Assembly (NCBI GenBank): GCA_911728435.2
Contig: OU452203.1
Span: 22,074,134 to 22,138,133 of the forward strand
DNA: 64,000 nucleotides
Direction of reading: 5' to 3'
Source: Apoderus coryli
Taxonomy: Eukaryota > Arthropoda > Insecta > Coleoptera > Attelabidae
The first letter of the stretch is position 1; each line of letters starts with the position of its first letter. The notes below the pieces were generated by a model that saw only the letters and a program-made list of their open reading frames with translations, ran no database searches and was not told the origin of the DNA. The position numbers were made by a program, and so were the translations under genes. Shown piece after piece: positions 10,498-21,800 of this stretch.

Positions 10498-10732
10498 ATG
10501 ACTAAAGAAGAAAATAAAATTGAAGAAACGAAACAACATCATAGTAATGAAGCAAAGAAATTGTTACGTAAAAGAAAATTAAGTGAAAATGAAGATAATA
10601 ACGAACAGAAAGAAACTGTGGTTAAAACAAGTACTGCTGATAAGGAAGGGACTGGTAAAACGGAGAATGTCGTATCAAAAAAGCGAAAGTTGGAGACGAG
10701 GGAAGAAGACGACAGTAAAAAAAGAATTAAAG
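10498..10732 (+). CDS. first-exon-like segment encoding a charged, NLS-rich N-terminus
   Basis: ATG in context ACAAAATGA opens 78 codons ending in a split codon and the donor AAAG|GTAAAT. The peptide is extremely rich in Lys and Glu and contains LLRKRKLSE and VSKKRKLETREE...KKRIK, which resemble nuclear localisation signals. It has no enzymatic motif. The donor is phase 1, like CA exon 1s, and its last coding bases (AGAATTAAAG|GTA) resemble the end of CA-B exon 1 (AGGATTGGAG|GTA). It may be an alternative first exon for CA-B (exon 2 at 19247 enters in phase 1) or a remnant of another paralogue. If read through, the frame closes at 10761. No other downstream exon was found. Confidence 0.45.
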
Positions 10733-11493
10733 GTAAATATTCCTTGTACTGTCCTTGTTAATTCAATGTTTTAATTGTCATAGTGGAGATTTCAATACGA
10801 CTGTCCATTAAGCTATGGTAGTAGAACGTCTGAGCAAAAAAATGAGTAAAATTGAGGAAAACGGTAAAAAGTTATAAACCAAATTAGTTTTGAGTAAAAT
10901 CTCTAAAAATCAGCACCCTTAAATGGACTTATAAGTATATCCTTTTCAGAGGGACATCCTGTACATATTTGTACAAGATTACCTACTTTTATTAATCACG
11001 GATGTACCTACTTACGTTATTTTAACAATTAATAAATATAATAAAGCTTTCATCACGTTTTTAGTCAAATTAAATATTGTTTTGATGTCACTAATTGCAA
11101 ATTTGTTTAAATCTAATTTAGGATTTTTTTTGTATGTACGTATTATGAAACAAAGTATTTTTCTAGTATATTAAATTTATCTGACTCAGTTGTTAAACAT
11201 CCTTTTTGTGATGTTGATAAAATGCCGTTAACAATAATTAACTCTTATAATTATTGTATACAGGTCGCGTCAAATAAACCCAGCAAATTGCAGCGTACGA
11301 AAAAAAAATAATTTTTGCCAAATAACTAGCGCTAAATCGGTTAATATCACTCTCGACTTTCGATAGGAATTATTGCAAAATTGGTCAATCTTTCCCACCC
11401 ATAGATATAGTTGATCTTAAATTATTTTTGTTGATTTTAAATTTTGAGAATGACTTTCCTGTACCCTGCTGTGTATGACAATAATAAGTTCTA

Positions 11494-11924
11494 CGAGGGT
11501 TGCCTTTTATATTTCGGGTTTTGGCAATCTGGCAACTGACAGCTCTATCGTAAAGTTGGACATGTTTGAGGTAACTTAAAAGATTCATCTCGGCCCAAAA
11601 ATGGAATTAAATCGTGAACATTTTCGTGCGATTATTTTTTACAACTTTTGACTTGGATTAACTCAGCAACAGTGCATGGATAAACTTAATTCAATTTTTG
11701 GCGATGCAGCTCCTTCAAGGGCCAGTGTTTATCGATGGTATGGTGAATTCAATCGTGGTCGTAGTTCACTCCAACACGAATTTCGTGAAGGTCGTCCAAA
11801 ATCAGTTGTTGTTCCGAAAACCATTAATGCTGTGCGCGAACTGATATTGCAAGATCCTCATCAAGAGATTGAGACAACTTTAGGCATTAGTGGGACCAGC
11901 ATACATTCAATATTGCATAAATAA
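11494..11924 (+). pseudogene. mariner transposase, 5' half only
   Basis: A TA dinucleotide (11492) is followed by the terminus CGAGGGTTGCC and TTTTATATTTCGGG. The transposase begins at 11600 (MELNREHFRAIIFYNF), is broken by a TGA at about 11648, then continues through QQQCMDKLNSIFGD, SVYRWYGEFNRGRSSL, FREGRPKSVV and LGISGTSIHSILH. This is the paired helix-turn-helix DNA-binding half of mariner. The catalytic half is missing: the sequence stops at a TAA-repeat tract at 11921 that joins a different element. The same terminus and the missing catalytic half occur on the opposite strand at 32131-32640. Confidence 0.88.
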
Positions 11925-11935
11925 TAATAATAATA

Positions 11936-12404
11936 ATGCGGAAGGCCCGCATAAAGGAGGCAGAGGTCAGTCGGCTTTTCCAGCTTCACAAAGACAAGCC
12001 ACTACATGGTGTCTTCTACAACACCATAGAGGACATGGGATTGTCGAAGCCGCTGACCTTCTCCTTTTTAAGATCCAGCGGGTTAAAGTCAGAGACGGAG
12101 GGTTTCATTATCGCCTGTCAGGATGGGGTGTTTAACACATTGGCATACCGTAGCCGCATTATGGGCCTTGAGGTACCTACAGAATTATGTAGGGCCTGCC
12201 ATTCTGCGCTGGAGACTCTTATGCACTTGTTACATAATACCGAATAAGCCGGACATCGTTCTCCTTGACAACACGAACCGAAAACTTTTCGTCATCGAGT
12301 TCTCGGCTCCAGCCGAGAGGAACATTGTTGTCAAGGAGAAGGAGAAGTGGACGAAGTATCAGGATCTCCTCTATGACCTTCGTAGGAATTTCTTTTCCTT
12401 TTGA
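11936..12404 (+). pseudogene. C-terminal fragment of an R2/R4-type LINE with restriction-like endonuclease motif
   Basis: The first frame encodes RKARIKEAEVSRLF, FSFLRSSGLKSETEGFI, QDGVFNTLAYRSRIMG and CRACHSALETLMHLLHN, a zinc-knuckle block found after the RT in restriction-like-endonuclease LINEs. After a deletion and frameshift at about 12240 a second frame gives NKPDIVLLDNTNRKLFVIEF and EKWTKYQDLLYDLRR. This fits the PD-X(12-14)-D/E nuclease motif of the R2/R4/Dong group. The fragment begins right after a run of TAA repeats; Dong-type elements are known to insert in such tracts. It is clearly dead. Confidence 0.72.
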
Positions 12405-12861
12405 AATATTTTTATTTCATGTCAATGGTACAACTTTTCGGCTTATTCACCTTCCTCATTTAGTTTACTTAAAAATTTTGGTTGCAAGTTCTCTTTTCTG
12501 TACCGAAGTAAAAAATCCTTCTATTTTTTTGGTTGGCAATTTTTTTTTTAAACAATTTGAATATTTCTTACATTTGCTTGTTGTGTGCTCATCATGATGT
12601 TGTTCACCCATGTCATATGCATTTTACCATATTTGAAATATTTTTATTTCATGTCAATGGTACAACGTTTCGGCTTATTCGCCTTCCTCAGGTACATCTC
12701 TTTTCTTACCTACATTTAGTTTACTTAAAAATGTTAATGAACGAAAACTTGCAACCAACATTTTTAAGTAAACTAAATGTAGGTAAGGAAAGAGATGTAC
12801 CTGAGAAAGGCGAATAAGCCGAAACGTTGTACCATTGACATGAAATAAAAATATTTCAAAA
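12402..12861. repeat. foldback element with three copies of one arm
   Basis: An arm beginning TTTGAAATATTTTTATTTCA and containing CGTTTCGGCTTATTCGCC is present at 12631-12740. It is repeated in inverted orientation at about 12752-12861, with a short centre around 12735-12755 (GAAAACTTGCAACC). A third, shorter copy of the left arm sits at 12402-12500. The arms match almost base for base over about 105 bp. Non-coding. Confidence 0.85.
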
Positions 12862-13239
12862 GGAACAAAAAAAATACCTTATAAAATAGAACCTTAAATC
12901 CCAAAAAAGGAAAGGAATAAAAAAATTGTAACAAGGTTCAAGAAAAATACAATACAAAAATATAAATGTCAAATCTCCATTAAATAAATTTATTTATTTC
13001 ATATAGCCAGTTGTTCTTTTACTGATACCAGGAAAAAATGTATATTTTCCTACTAAAAATCGAAAATCTCCAATAAGTCGAAAACCGTAAGACTTTGTAC
13101 TAAGGTATGTTTGGCTTAAAAGATTCTAAATGGCCTGCCCTATCACCTCCTCAAGACTTTCTATATCGACCTTCCAAACACCCTGTACAATGGTACATTC
13201 TGTGAGTCCAATTTTTCAAGCATATCGGCCGGTATTCCC

Positions 13240-13400
13240 CGATTATTAGGTCACTTAATAAGTCCGTAGAATGACACATAGATGGCGTTACTAGAATTTT
13301 TTCCATACGATTTTTATTTAGTAATAACCTTCAAACGAAACGTGTATAAATTTGACAGCAATCTGACTATTGATGCGTGAGTTATAGCAATTTGTGTGAA
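13240..13400 (+). repeat. dispersed repeat copy 1 (mariner-like 5' region)
   Basis: About 150 bases, including ACATAGATGGCGTT and GTATAAATTTGACAGCAATC, recur at 57170-57320 at high identity in the same orientation. The sequence looks like the leader of a mariner-type element, but no transposase follows here. Confidence 0.6.
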
Positions 13401-13625
13401 GTGAAAATCGAATGAATTCGGCTTCGAATTGCTTACCCACTCACTGTATTCTTCAGGGACTTTTTCCTGTTTTTAGATCTTAAGAGAAAGAAAGAAATTT
13501 AAGTCCAATGATGAAATAATCGCTGAAACTTCCAAATATTCAATCGTTTCGGAGATTTTATAGAAAATAATCCAATGCTGTCAGATCACAAGACACTGTT
13601 AGTCAAATAACAAGACTAGCGATAT

Positions 13626-14190
13626 TTGGATCACCAGTTAGATGAAAGAGTACAAAAATACAAATACCTGGGCTGCTGGGTGAATGAAGAATGGGATCTA
13701 ACTCAAGAAATCAAAAGCAGAATAGAACAAGCGAGATCATCATTTAAGAACATGCAGAAAGTGTTAACCAACAGAGCTCTAAGAATTCCCCTAAGAATAC
13801 GCATATTGCGTTGCTGTCTTCAGCATATTGTTCTATGGGATGGAAGCATGGACCCTCACTGAGGCAATGTGTAGGAGGATTGAGGCTTTCGAAATGTGGG
13901 CTTGCCGCAGAATGCTGAAGATATCATAAAGAAAGAGAGGTGCTTAATACCATAAAAAGAAAAAAGCTGGAGTACTTTGCCCACGTAATGAGAAATCCGA
14001 AATATGAATTGCTTCATATAGTCATTCAAGGAAGGAAGAGGGAAAGCGTGGTCCTGGTAGCCGAAGAACATCGTGGCTCAGGAATCTTCGCCAGTGGTAT
14101 GGAGTAAGCACTACGACACTGTTTAGGTCTGCTGTGGACAAATTGAAGATCATGCGACTGATCGCCAATGTTCTGGGAGGACACGGCACT
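13626..14190 (+). pseudogene. RTE-like LINE, C-terminal end
   Basis: The first frame has YKYLGCWVNEEWDLTQEIKS, RIEQARSSFKNM and LRIRILRCC, the post-RT region of insect RTE-type endonuclease-reverse transcriptases. After frame changes the sequence continues RIEAFEMWACRRMLKIS, then GRRRTSWLRNLRQWYGVSTT and KIMRLIANVLGGHGT before a stop at about 14190. That is the normal end of this family. Stops and shifts at about 13860 and 13930-14030 show it is inactive. The 5' part is missing. Confidence 0.82.
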
Positions 14191-15004
14191 TGAAGAAGAA
14201 GTTAGATGGTATAACACGCTTAGTCAGGGTTATTCAAGGATCTTATTAATCACGGACTTTTAAAGATCAAATCAAACAATATTATGAATGTTTGGAGAAA
14301 TCTGGATTACTTGGGAGTGTTGTGTCAATTGCATCTTGGTTATTTTGATCAAACATCAAATCACTGTAAACTTCGAACAGGTCGAAACTTTTATTTTTGG
14401 ATTAAGCTCGCTTGATATTGTGCTGTTCGGTGCGATTTAGACTTAGATGTCTCCTTTTTCATTGGATAACTTATACAGGCTGTTGATTTTTCAGTTGTGT
14501 ATTGTCGGACTTTACTTCATCTTTAAGTCTTCTTGCCTAGAGTGAAGAATCCCGTCGCTTAACAGTTGAGGACTAAGAAAGGTTCTGACTATTATTGTGT
14601 TAAATTTGTCGTCTCACATAAAAAACCTTGGTGAAGTCCAGTTTAACAAAAGAATTCAGCATATTTCATATATCTCAAGCTTTTTATGCCTTTGAGGACT
14701 ATTTCAGAAGCGAAATTCTACAGTTTTTCTAGATTTTAGAAATAATAATAATTTCTTCAAATATTTATTTACTAACTCTGCTAGACTTGCTTGACTCAAT
14801 CTTGTTATTAACACGCACGTGGCTTTCCGAATATTCGAGGGCGATCGAGCAGGATCGGTCCGACTTACAGTAGCTTCGCTGTGACCTTCTATCGGTCGCC
14901 AGTGGCGTCACATGTTATTTTATAGAATTGTTTTTTTGCTTTTGACTCAAAATATTTATTGAAGTAATCATGAAAAAGAGACGATTTCTAGAACGGTTAA
15001 AATT
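14191..15004. other. spacer, nothing recognised
   Basis: No coding match on either strand. A short GC-richer island (14815-14910) stands out from the AT-rich background but has no recognisable function. Confidence 0.4.
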
Positions 15005-15557
15005 GACTCAAAAACATTTCGAGACGTTTAAATTCATGCATGACATGATGAAATGTCTTATTAACGTTAAGGCGTCTTCAAGACCGATTATGTTACAAAA
15101 CAAAACGTCTTTACGACGTCTGTTTACAGACATCTTAGATTTATTAGAAAAGACGTTTAGTTTAGGTAAAACAGACGTCCTTAAGATGTCGTGTGCTGTC
15201 TGAGATCCTCCTGCAAAACATGGTGCAGTTGGTGACACCTCGGATCGTCCTATAACTATAGGTATGTCGTAAATAAATTGGCTGAGCAATAATAGGCCCA
15301 AGTGGGATCCTTGGGTAACACTGGAAGTGACCTTCATCGGCCTAGAAAGAAACTCATTAAGTCCTACCTGACAGGTAGATCCTCAACCAGTCCGTGGTGG
15401 ACGCGATCAAAAGCTTTGGAGAAGTCCCGGTTTGAAAACCAAATTGCTCGTCTATACCTCGTCTTACCTGGTGACAAGCTACACTGAGGAAAATGTTTTG
15501 TGAAACATACCTACTTAAATCCTTTAAGTAGTTTTTAGTGTTGTTTAATTTGGTCAT
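15005..15557 (-). pseudogene. rearranged LINE reverse-transcriptase fragment
   Basis: Reading leftward, pieces of a Jockey-like RT appear in order but with gaps: DEQFGFQTG, LRIYLSGRT, then VTQGSHLGLLLLSQFIYDI and finally MNLNVSKCF. The same motif set appears in the + strand LINE at 16625-17879 ([36 protein letters not shown]), so both copies belong to one family. The FADD catalytic block is lost. Confidence 0.75.
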
Positions 15558-15783
15558 AGATTTGTATAAATTCCTTTAAGATAAAAACAAATATCTAACC
15601 AATCCCTTATTTGTGACGTTGCACAGTTATTTATTACACTGAGATTTAGTTTATTAGATGAGTTTAACGATAAACACAGTGCGTTAGACATTAATGTGGT
15701 CCTCCGGTATAATTCCATGGAATTACGTAAAAACCAGATATACCTAATCTACCGCATATTATGTAGGTAATATACGACCTTTC

Positions 15784-15820
15784 TATATAAATAAACAAAC
15801 AACAATCTGTGCGTATAAAA
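15784..15820 (+). promoter_or_regulatory. candidate TATA elements of CA-B
   Basis: TATATAAA (15784) and GTATAAAA (15813) lie 80-115 bases before the CA-B start codon, at a distance that would put transcription start at about 15835-15850, near TCACAGTC. Assigned only by sequence and position. Confidence 0.4.
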
Positions 15821-15898
15821 TTGTAAGTTAAATCACAGTCTTCTCCAATCTGCTGTGATAGACAGTGAAAGATATTTAGCGTGTTTGTTAAGTGTAAA

Positions 15899-18800
15899 AT
15901 GACTGATAGTTCTTTTGTTTTAGCTGGTATAACGAAGAATGAATGTTTGTGTTATCCTAATGAAGAAGGTGACGCAAAAACTGAAGAAAAACCGAAGCAT
16001 TTTAGCTCGATTAGGATTGGAGGTACGATAGTTTACTATATTATAATGTTTAGTCGTCTGATATAATAAATAATGATTCTTGGTCCTTCGAAATTTTTTC
16101 GTTCTATATTACCTGTACATGAATTACAATTTTTAAAATTTTTATCAAGACGCACATATGTATACAAGGTCGCTGATATGTATGGGAACGGTCGACTATT
16201 GGGTAAAATATACGAGGTACCGGAATAAGTTAAATACAAAAGTTTTAGGGTTTCAAAATGCTTATTTGGCAGTATAATTTTAAATATACGTAGGGTTGGT
16301 TATAAAGACGTTGAGCCGTGGGGTATCAACTTGTTCCATCCAATGTGGATATTCATTTGACCAGTATCTATACAGTTGTCCATTCAAATAAAAACTAGAT
16401 TCGTCAAAGAGCAAAATATTATAACACTCAATAATCATAAAAAATCCAATTGGCTTGTGATCTGTGCATTTCTGCAGCACACAAATTGCAGTTGGCTCGG
16501 AATCCTTTCGGATTCTCACTGTAATATGGCTCATTTGTGTTTATCACATTGAACATTTGAAAATTAACGCTGTTTTGCTGCAGAAATATGTTTTGGACAT
16601 CGTCCAATACGTTTTCTGATACACTAACTCCATCCCTAAGCTTTTCGTTAGTTTAATAACAAGATATCTAACAACTATATTTAAGCCGTTAATAATTGAT
16701 GAACAGTTCGGTTTCCAGTCCGGTCGGTCTACTGAGCTTAATCTTCTGGAATACACACATTATTTGTCACGGGCCTTGGAGGGCGGTTACCAGGTTCATG
16801 CAATCTACACCGATTTTTCCAAGGCCTTCAACTGCGTGAATCACCGGCTCCTTATTCACAAGCTGTTGGAGAGCTACCTGACTGGCAGAACTCAGATAAT
16901 CCGTTTCAGTGATTTCCTTTCTGACCCTATTTCAGTTTCTTCTGGTGTCCCCCAGGGTTCTCACCTCGGGCCATTGTTATTTAACTTATTTATAAATGAT
17001 ATCAAGCAGTCTTTCATTCACAGTGAATTCAGGCTCTTCGCCGACGACCTGAAGTGTTACCGGCGTATCGGAAGTCCCACAGATTGTTATCTTCTGCAGG
17101 AGGATGTTGTGAGATTAGTGCATTGGTGTGAGTTGCATGGTATGACTTTAAATGTTTCTAAGTGCTTTTGCGTAAATTTCAACCGAACCAGGAGACCTCT
17201 TTTGTATGAATATTTTGTCGACCATTCAGTCCTAAAATACAGATCTTCGGTCAAGGATCTGGGAGTTTACCTGGACACTTCCTTGAGCTTTGTGGATCAC
17301 ATCAGGCACTCGACTTCCAGGTCTCTGAAAGTGTTGGGCTTCATAAATCGTTGCTCGGTTGATTTCAGTAATGTGAATACTATTAGAATTTTGTTCACGA
17401 CGCTCGTCAGACCACATTTGGAGTATGCCTCGGCGGTTTGGACCCCGTCATACGGCTGCCATTCTGCCCGAGTTGAGAGCGTTCAGCGGCGTTTCCTTAG
17501 GTATGTTCACTATAAGCTTGGTCGTCCACGTCCTATCGATTTTGTGTTCGATTACGGAACTATGATGAGCGAGCTGGGGCTTACGACATTGAGCGATCGC
17601 AAGGTCGTCAGAGATCTATTAATACTTTATAAGCTTTTGAACAATATGGTATCGTCTTCTTATTTGTTGTCCAATATTAATTTTCATGTACGGTCTAGGA
17701 ACAATAGATACTCTCACCTTTTCCATGAGGAATTTCACCGTACAAATTACGGAGGAAATAATTTTGTCCCTAGAGTGGCCAGGATGGCGAATTCTTGCTT
17801 AAGCGTTGATTTCTTTGCGCCTATAGGTGAATTTATTCGCTGCTTGAAATGTGAGCGTCGTGACGGCAGTTTTGGGTAAGTCGATCGATGCCTGTTGCGT
17901 TGACGATCATTTTTTTCCTTTTATTCCTGGCGTGGGTCTTGCGAATAGCTTTAGTATAACTTGAATTATGTTTAAATTGTCTACTTATTGTGTAATTTAG
18001 AGTTTCTTGGGTTTTGTAATATTGTTGAATTTGTGTAGTATTGCATGGAATTATATTTATTATATTATATTGTATGCTGTATAAATGCACTTTGTCCGTG
18101 AATAAATAATCGCCATAGTTTGTATAAAAAGAGAAAAAAAAATACAATTAGTATATATTACAAAAATTTTACAATTCATATGCAATTGGGCGAGTTTCAG
18201 CTCAATCCCATGCCAGTGTCATGAAATCGTCTGTTCAGCTAACCCATATTATATACAAAATTTACATTTGGTCTCAAATTATCCATAATAACTTCCCAGA
18301 ACTGGATCCTAATGCGATCAAAATTGTCTTCACCTAATTCTAATAGTAGATGGATCTTAAAGGGACGAATTTTTTCTAGCCTGGCAATCTTTTGATTTGA
18401 AAGGTGTGATTTAATGCCAATTGTTGTCTCTAAGTTTTCGAATTCTTCACCAAATCCAAAGAATTCTCTTCGTTTGTCACTGTTACTGGCCTTCCAAATT
18501 TAGATCTATTTTTGACACAGCTAGTCTTACGAAAACGACTAAAATTGGAGACTTGGAAATTAAATCCCCGTCGGGTTGTTAAACCTAACCCTATCATCAT
18601 TTAAATTTCGATGCATTCGGTTTCATTTTGTGCGATAATTGTGACACTTGTTCTCAAGGTAACCTTGACAGGAGCGGTTAAATCGAAGCTGAAATTTAAT
18701 GATTTACGTTGAAACATTTCCAAATCAAAAGTTGATAAGTCGGGAACGGTTGAATTTAGGTACAGTTTGCTGTGCCACGACGTTATCACCGACTCTGAAT

Positions 18801-21800
18801 ATTTAAAAATTATTACTAACTTATAGGCATTTTAAAACCCTAAAACTTTTGTATTTAACTTTTTCCGGAACCTCGTATATTTTACCTAATAGTCGACCGT
18901 TCCCATAGATATCAGCGTGTACCAAATAATATCAAAGTTATGTGTTTTTTTAATGGGACAGTTTATAATTTACAGTACGTATATTTCGGTAACATTTTAA
19001 AAATCCGAGAACGTCCGTAGATTTTTTTGATGATTAACAAAAAAGGTAATGTATTGAGGCTAAAAATTCCTGAGTTGTGATGTACTTTCGGACCCGATAA
19101 CTATTCGACAGTAAACTTTCGACCTGACGTTTGTCAAATATGGTGGTTTTCGCACCTTTTCTGTTACCAATTTCACCCGGTCTATAAGTGAAGCTTTGAA
19201 CAAATCTTCCAGAAGTTTATAATAAAAATTTATTTGATTGGTTTAGACGAGGATGCGCATATGTTAGTAGCTGATTGGCGTGTAGTAAAGTTCCAATCTC
19301 CCATTGAGTTAAATCACGACGAGAGTATCCATCACGACCATTTTGAACCGTTGGAATTCCATGGGCATTGGGACGAAGAGGGAGAGGCTCTGTTTACTAA
19401 TAATGGTAAAACTGGTACGTATTACATCCACTTTGTTATGCGTGGTTAGCTTCACTAAACATTTCTTTTTTTGTATTTTCCTTTCAGCACTTTTGACGTT
19501 TACTGACCGCACACTTCCAGTCTTAGTTGGCGGTCCTCTACACGATGACCAGTTCATATTCGAACAATTACACTTTCATTGGGGCGATCATGACAGCGGC
19601 GGATGTGAACACATTTTCGAAGGACGCGGGTAAATAAAAATTAATACAAATCTAACTCAATTTAAGGTGCTGCTTAATTATAACCTTAAAAATGTTTTGT
19701 TTTTCGGTTAGGTACTCCATGGAAGCCCACGCAGTTCACTATAATAATAAATATAAGGATTTCGATGAAGCTCACGATAAACATGACGGTTTAGCTGTTG
19801 TTGCTTTTTTTATTGAAGCTACGGATAACGAAGACAACCCCTGTTTCAATAAATTAGCTACAGCTGTGCAGAAAATTGAGAAGATCAATTCGAGCACGCA
19901 GGTTCCTTCAGGTAAAGAATTTTTTATATAAAAAAAAGTTCTTCCTAGTGGATCGAAAATTTGCCATAATTCAAAAACTCCTTTAAATATTTTTTTTAAA
20001 TTTAGTCATCGATATGTTCTTTAAAAAGGTCATCTTTTGACATAAACAATCTTTTTAAAAAATTAACCAGTGGCATGCTATAGGGGTTAGTGACACTTTT
20101 TATCCCCCTATTTTTACGCCACTGGGACAAATGTATTTTTTATATATTTTTTAAATTCCCTATTCATTTTTGCTTAAAAAAGTAATAACTTTTTATGGGT
20201 CTAAAGTGAACAGTTTTGCAGGAATTTGCCTCTAAAGTAAAGTCTGCAAGTAAAGTTATACGCACCATTTACGTGCAGACTTTTGTTTAGAGGCATTTTC
20301 TTGCATAACCGTTCACTTTAGACCCATAAAGAGTTATTACTTTTTTAAGCAAAAATAAACAGGGAATTTAAAAAAAATTAAAAAAATACATTTGTCCCAG
20401 TGGCGTAGAAAATAGGGGGATAAAATGTGTCACTAACCCCTATAGCATGCCACTGGTTCATTTGTTTAAAATATTGTTTATGTCAAAATATAACTTTTTT
20501 AAAGAACATATCGGTTACCAAATTTAAGAAAAATATTTAAATGCGTTTTTGAGTTATGCCCAATTTTCGAAATTAATGTAATGTTCTCAGGCACTTGCAG
20601 ACTTTACTTTAGAGGCAAATTCCTGCAAAACCGTTTACTTTAGCCCCATAAAAAGTTATTACTTTTTTAAGCAAAAATGTACAGGGAATCTAAAAAAAAT
20701 TAAAAAATATATTTCTCCCAGTGGCATAGAAAATAGGGGGATAAAAAGTGTCACTAACCCCTATAGCATGCCACTGGTTCATTTGTTTAAAATATTGTTT
20801 ATGTCAAAATATAACTTTTTTAAAGAACATATCGGTCACCAAATTCAAGAAAAATATTTAAATGCGTTTTTGAGTTATGGCAAATTTTAGAAATTAATTT
20901 AATGTTCTCAGGCACTTGCAGACTTTACTTTAGAGGCAAATTCCTGCAAAACCGTTTACTTTAGCCCCATAAAAAGTTATTACTTTTTTAAGCAAAAATG
21001 TACAGGGAATCTAAAAAAAATTAAAAAAATATATTTCTCCCAGTGGCGTAGAAAATAGGGGGATAAAAAGTGTCACTAACCCCTATAGCATGCCACTGGT
21101 TCAATTTTTTAAAACATTATTAATGTCAAAATATGACATTTTTTAAGAACATATCGGTCACTAAATTTGAAAAAAATATTTAAAGGCATTTTTGAGTTAT
21201 GGCAAATTTTCGAAATTAATGTAATGGTCTCAGGCACTTTATTTTATAGGCAAATTGCTGCAAAACTGTTCACTTTAGACCCATAAAAAGTTATTACTTT
21301 TTTAAGCAAAAATGTACAGGGAATCTAAAAAAAATTAAAAAAATATATTTCTCCCAGTGGCGTAGAAAATAGGGGGATAAAAAGTGTCACTAACCCCTAT
21401 AGCATGCCACTGGTTCATTTGTTTAAAATATTGTTTATGTCAAAATATAACTTTTTTAAAGAACATATCGGTCACAAATTTTAAGAAAAATATTTAAATG
21501 CGTTTTTGAGTTATGGCAAAGTTTCGAAATTAATGTAATGTTCTCAGGCACTTGCAGACTTTACTTTAGAGAGAAATTCCTGCAAAACCATTCACTATAG
21601 ACCCATAAAAACGTATTACTTTTTTAAGCAAAAATGAACAGGGAATTTAAAAAAAATTAAAAAAATATATTTGTCCCAGTGGCGTAGAAAATAGTGGGAA
21701 AAAAATTGTCACTAACCCCTATAGGATGCCACTGGTTCATTTGTTTTAAATATTGTTTACGTCACAATATGATATTTTTTAAGAACATATCGGCACTAAA

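Larger units (their letters stand above)
16165..18935 (-). mobile_element. decayed DDE transposon in CA-B intron 1, split by a LINE
   Basis: Inverted copies of about 100 bp bound the region. The left arm (about 16165-16262) contains GGGAACGGTCGACTATT and TACAAAAGTTTTAGGGTTT; the right arm (about 18822-18935) carries their complements. Between them, on the minus strand, lie pieces of one IS630/Tc1-like transposase, with its helix-turn-helix end at right and its catalytic end at left. A LINE (16625-18150, + strand) interrupts the two parts. Outer ends are approximate and I could not identify a target duplication. Confidence 0.75.

Noticed and set aside
19234..19449. CA-B exon 2 starting at an internal ATG as a separate small gene
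   Set aside because: The AG at 19245-19246 and phase-1 entry join it exactly to exon 1, restoring the CA N-terminal region.
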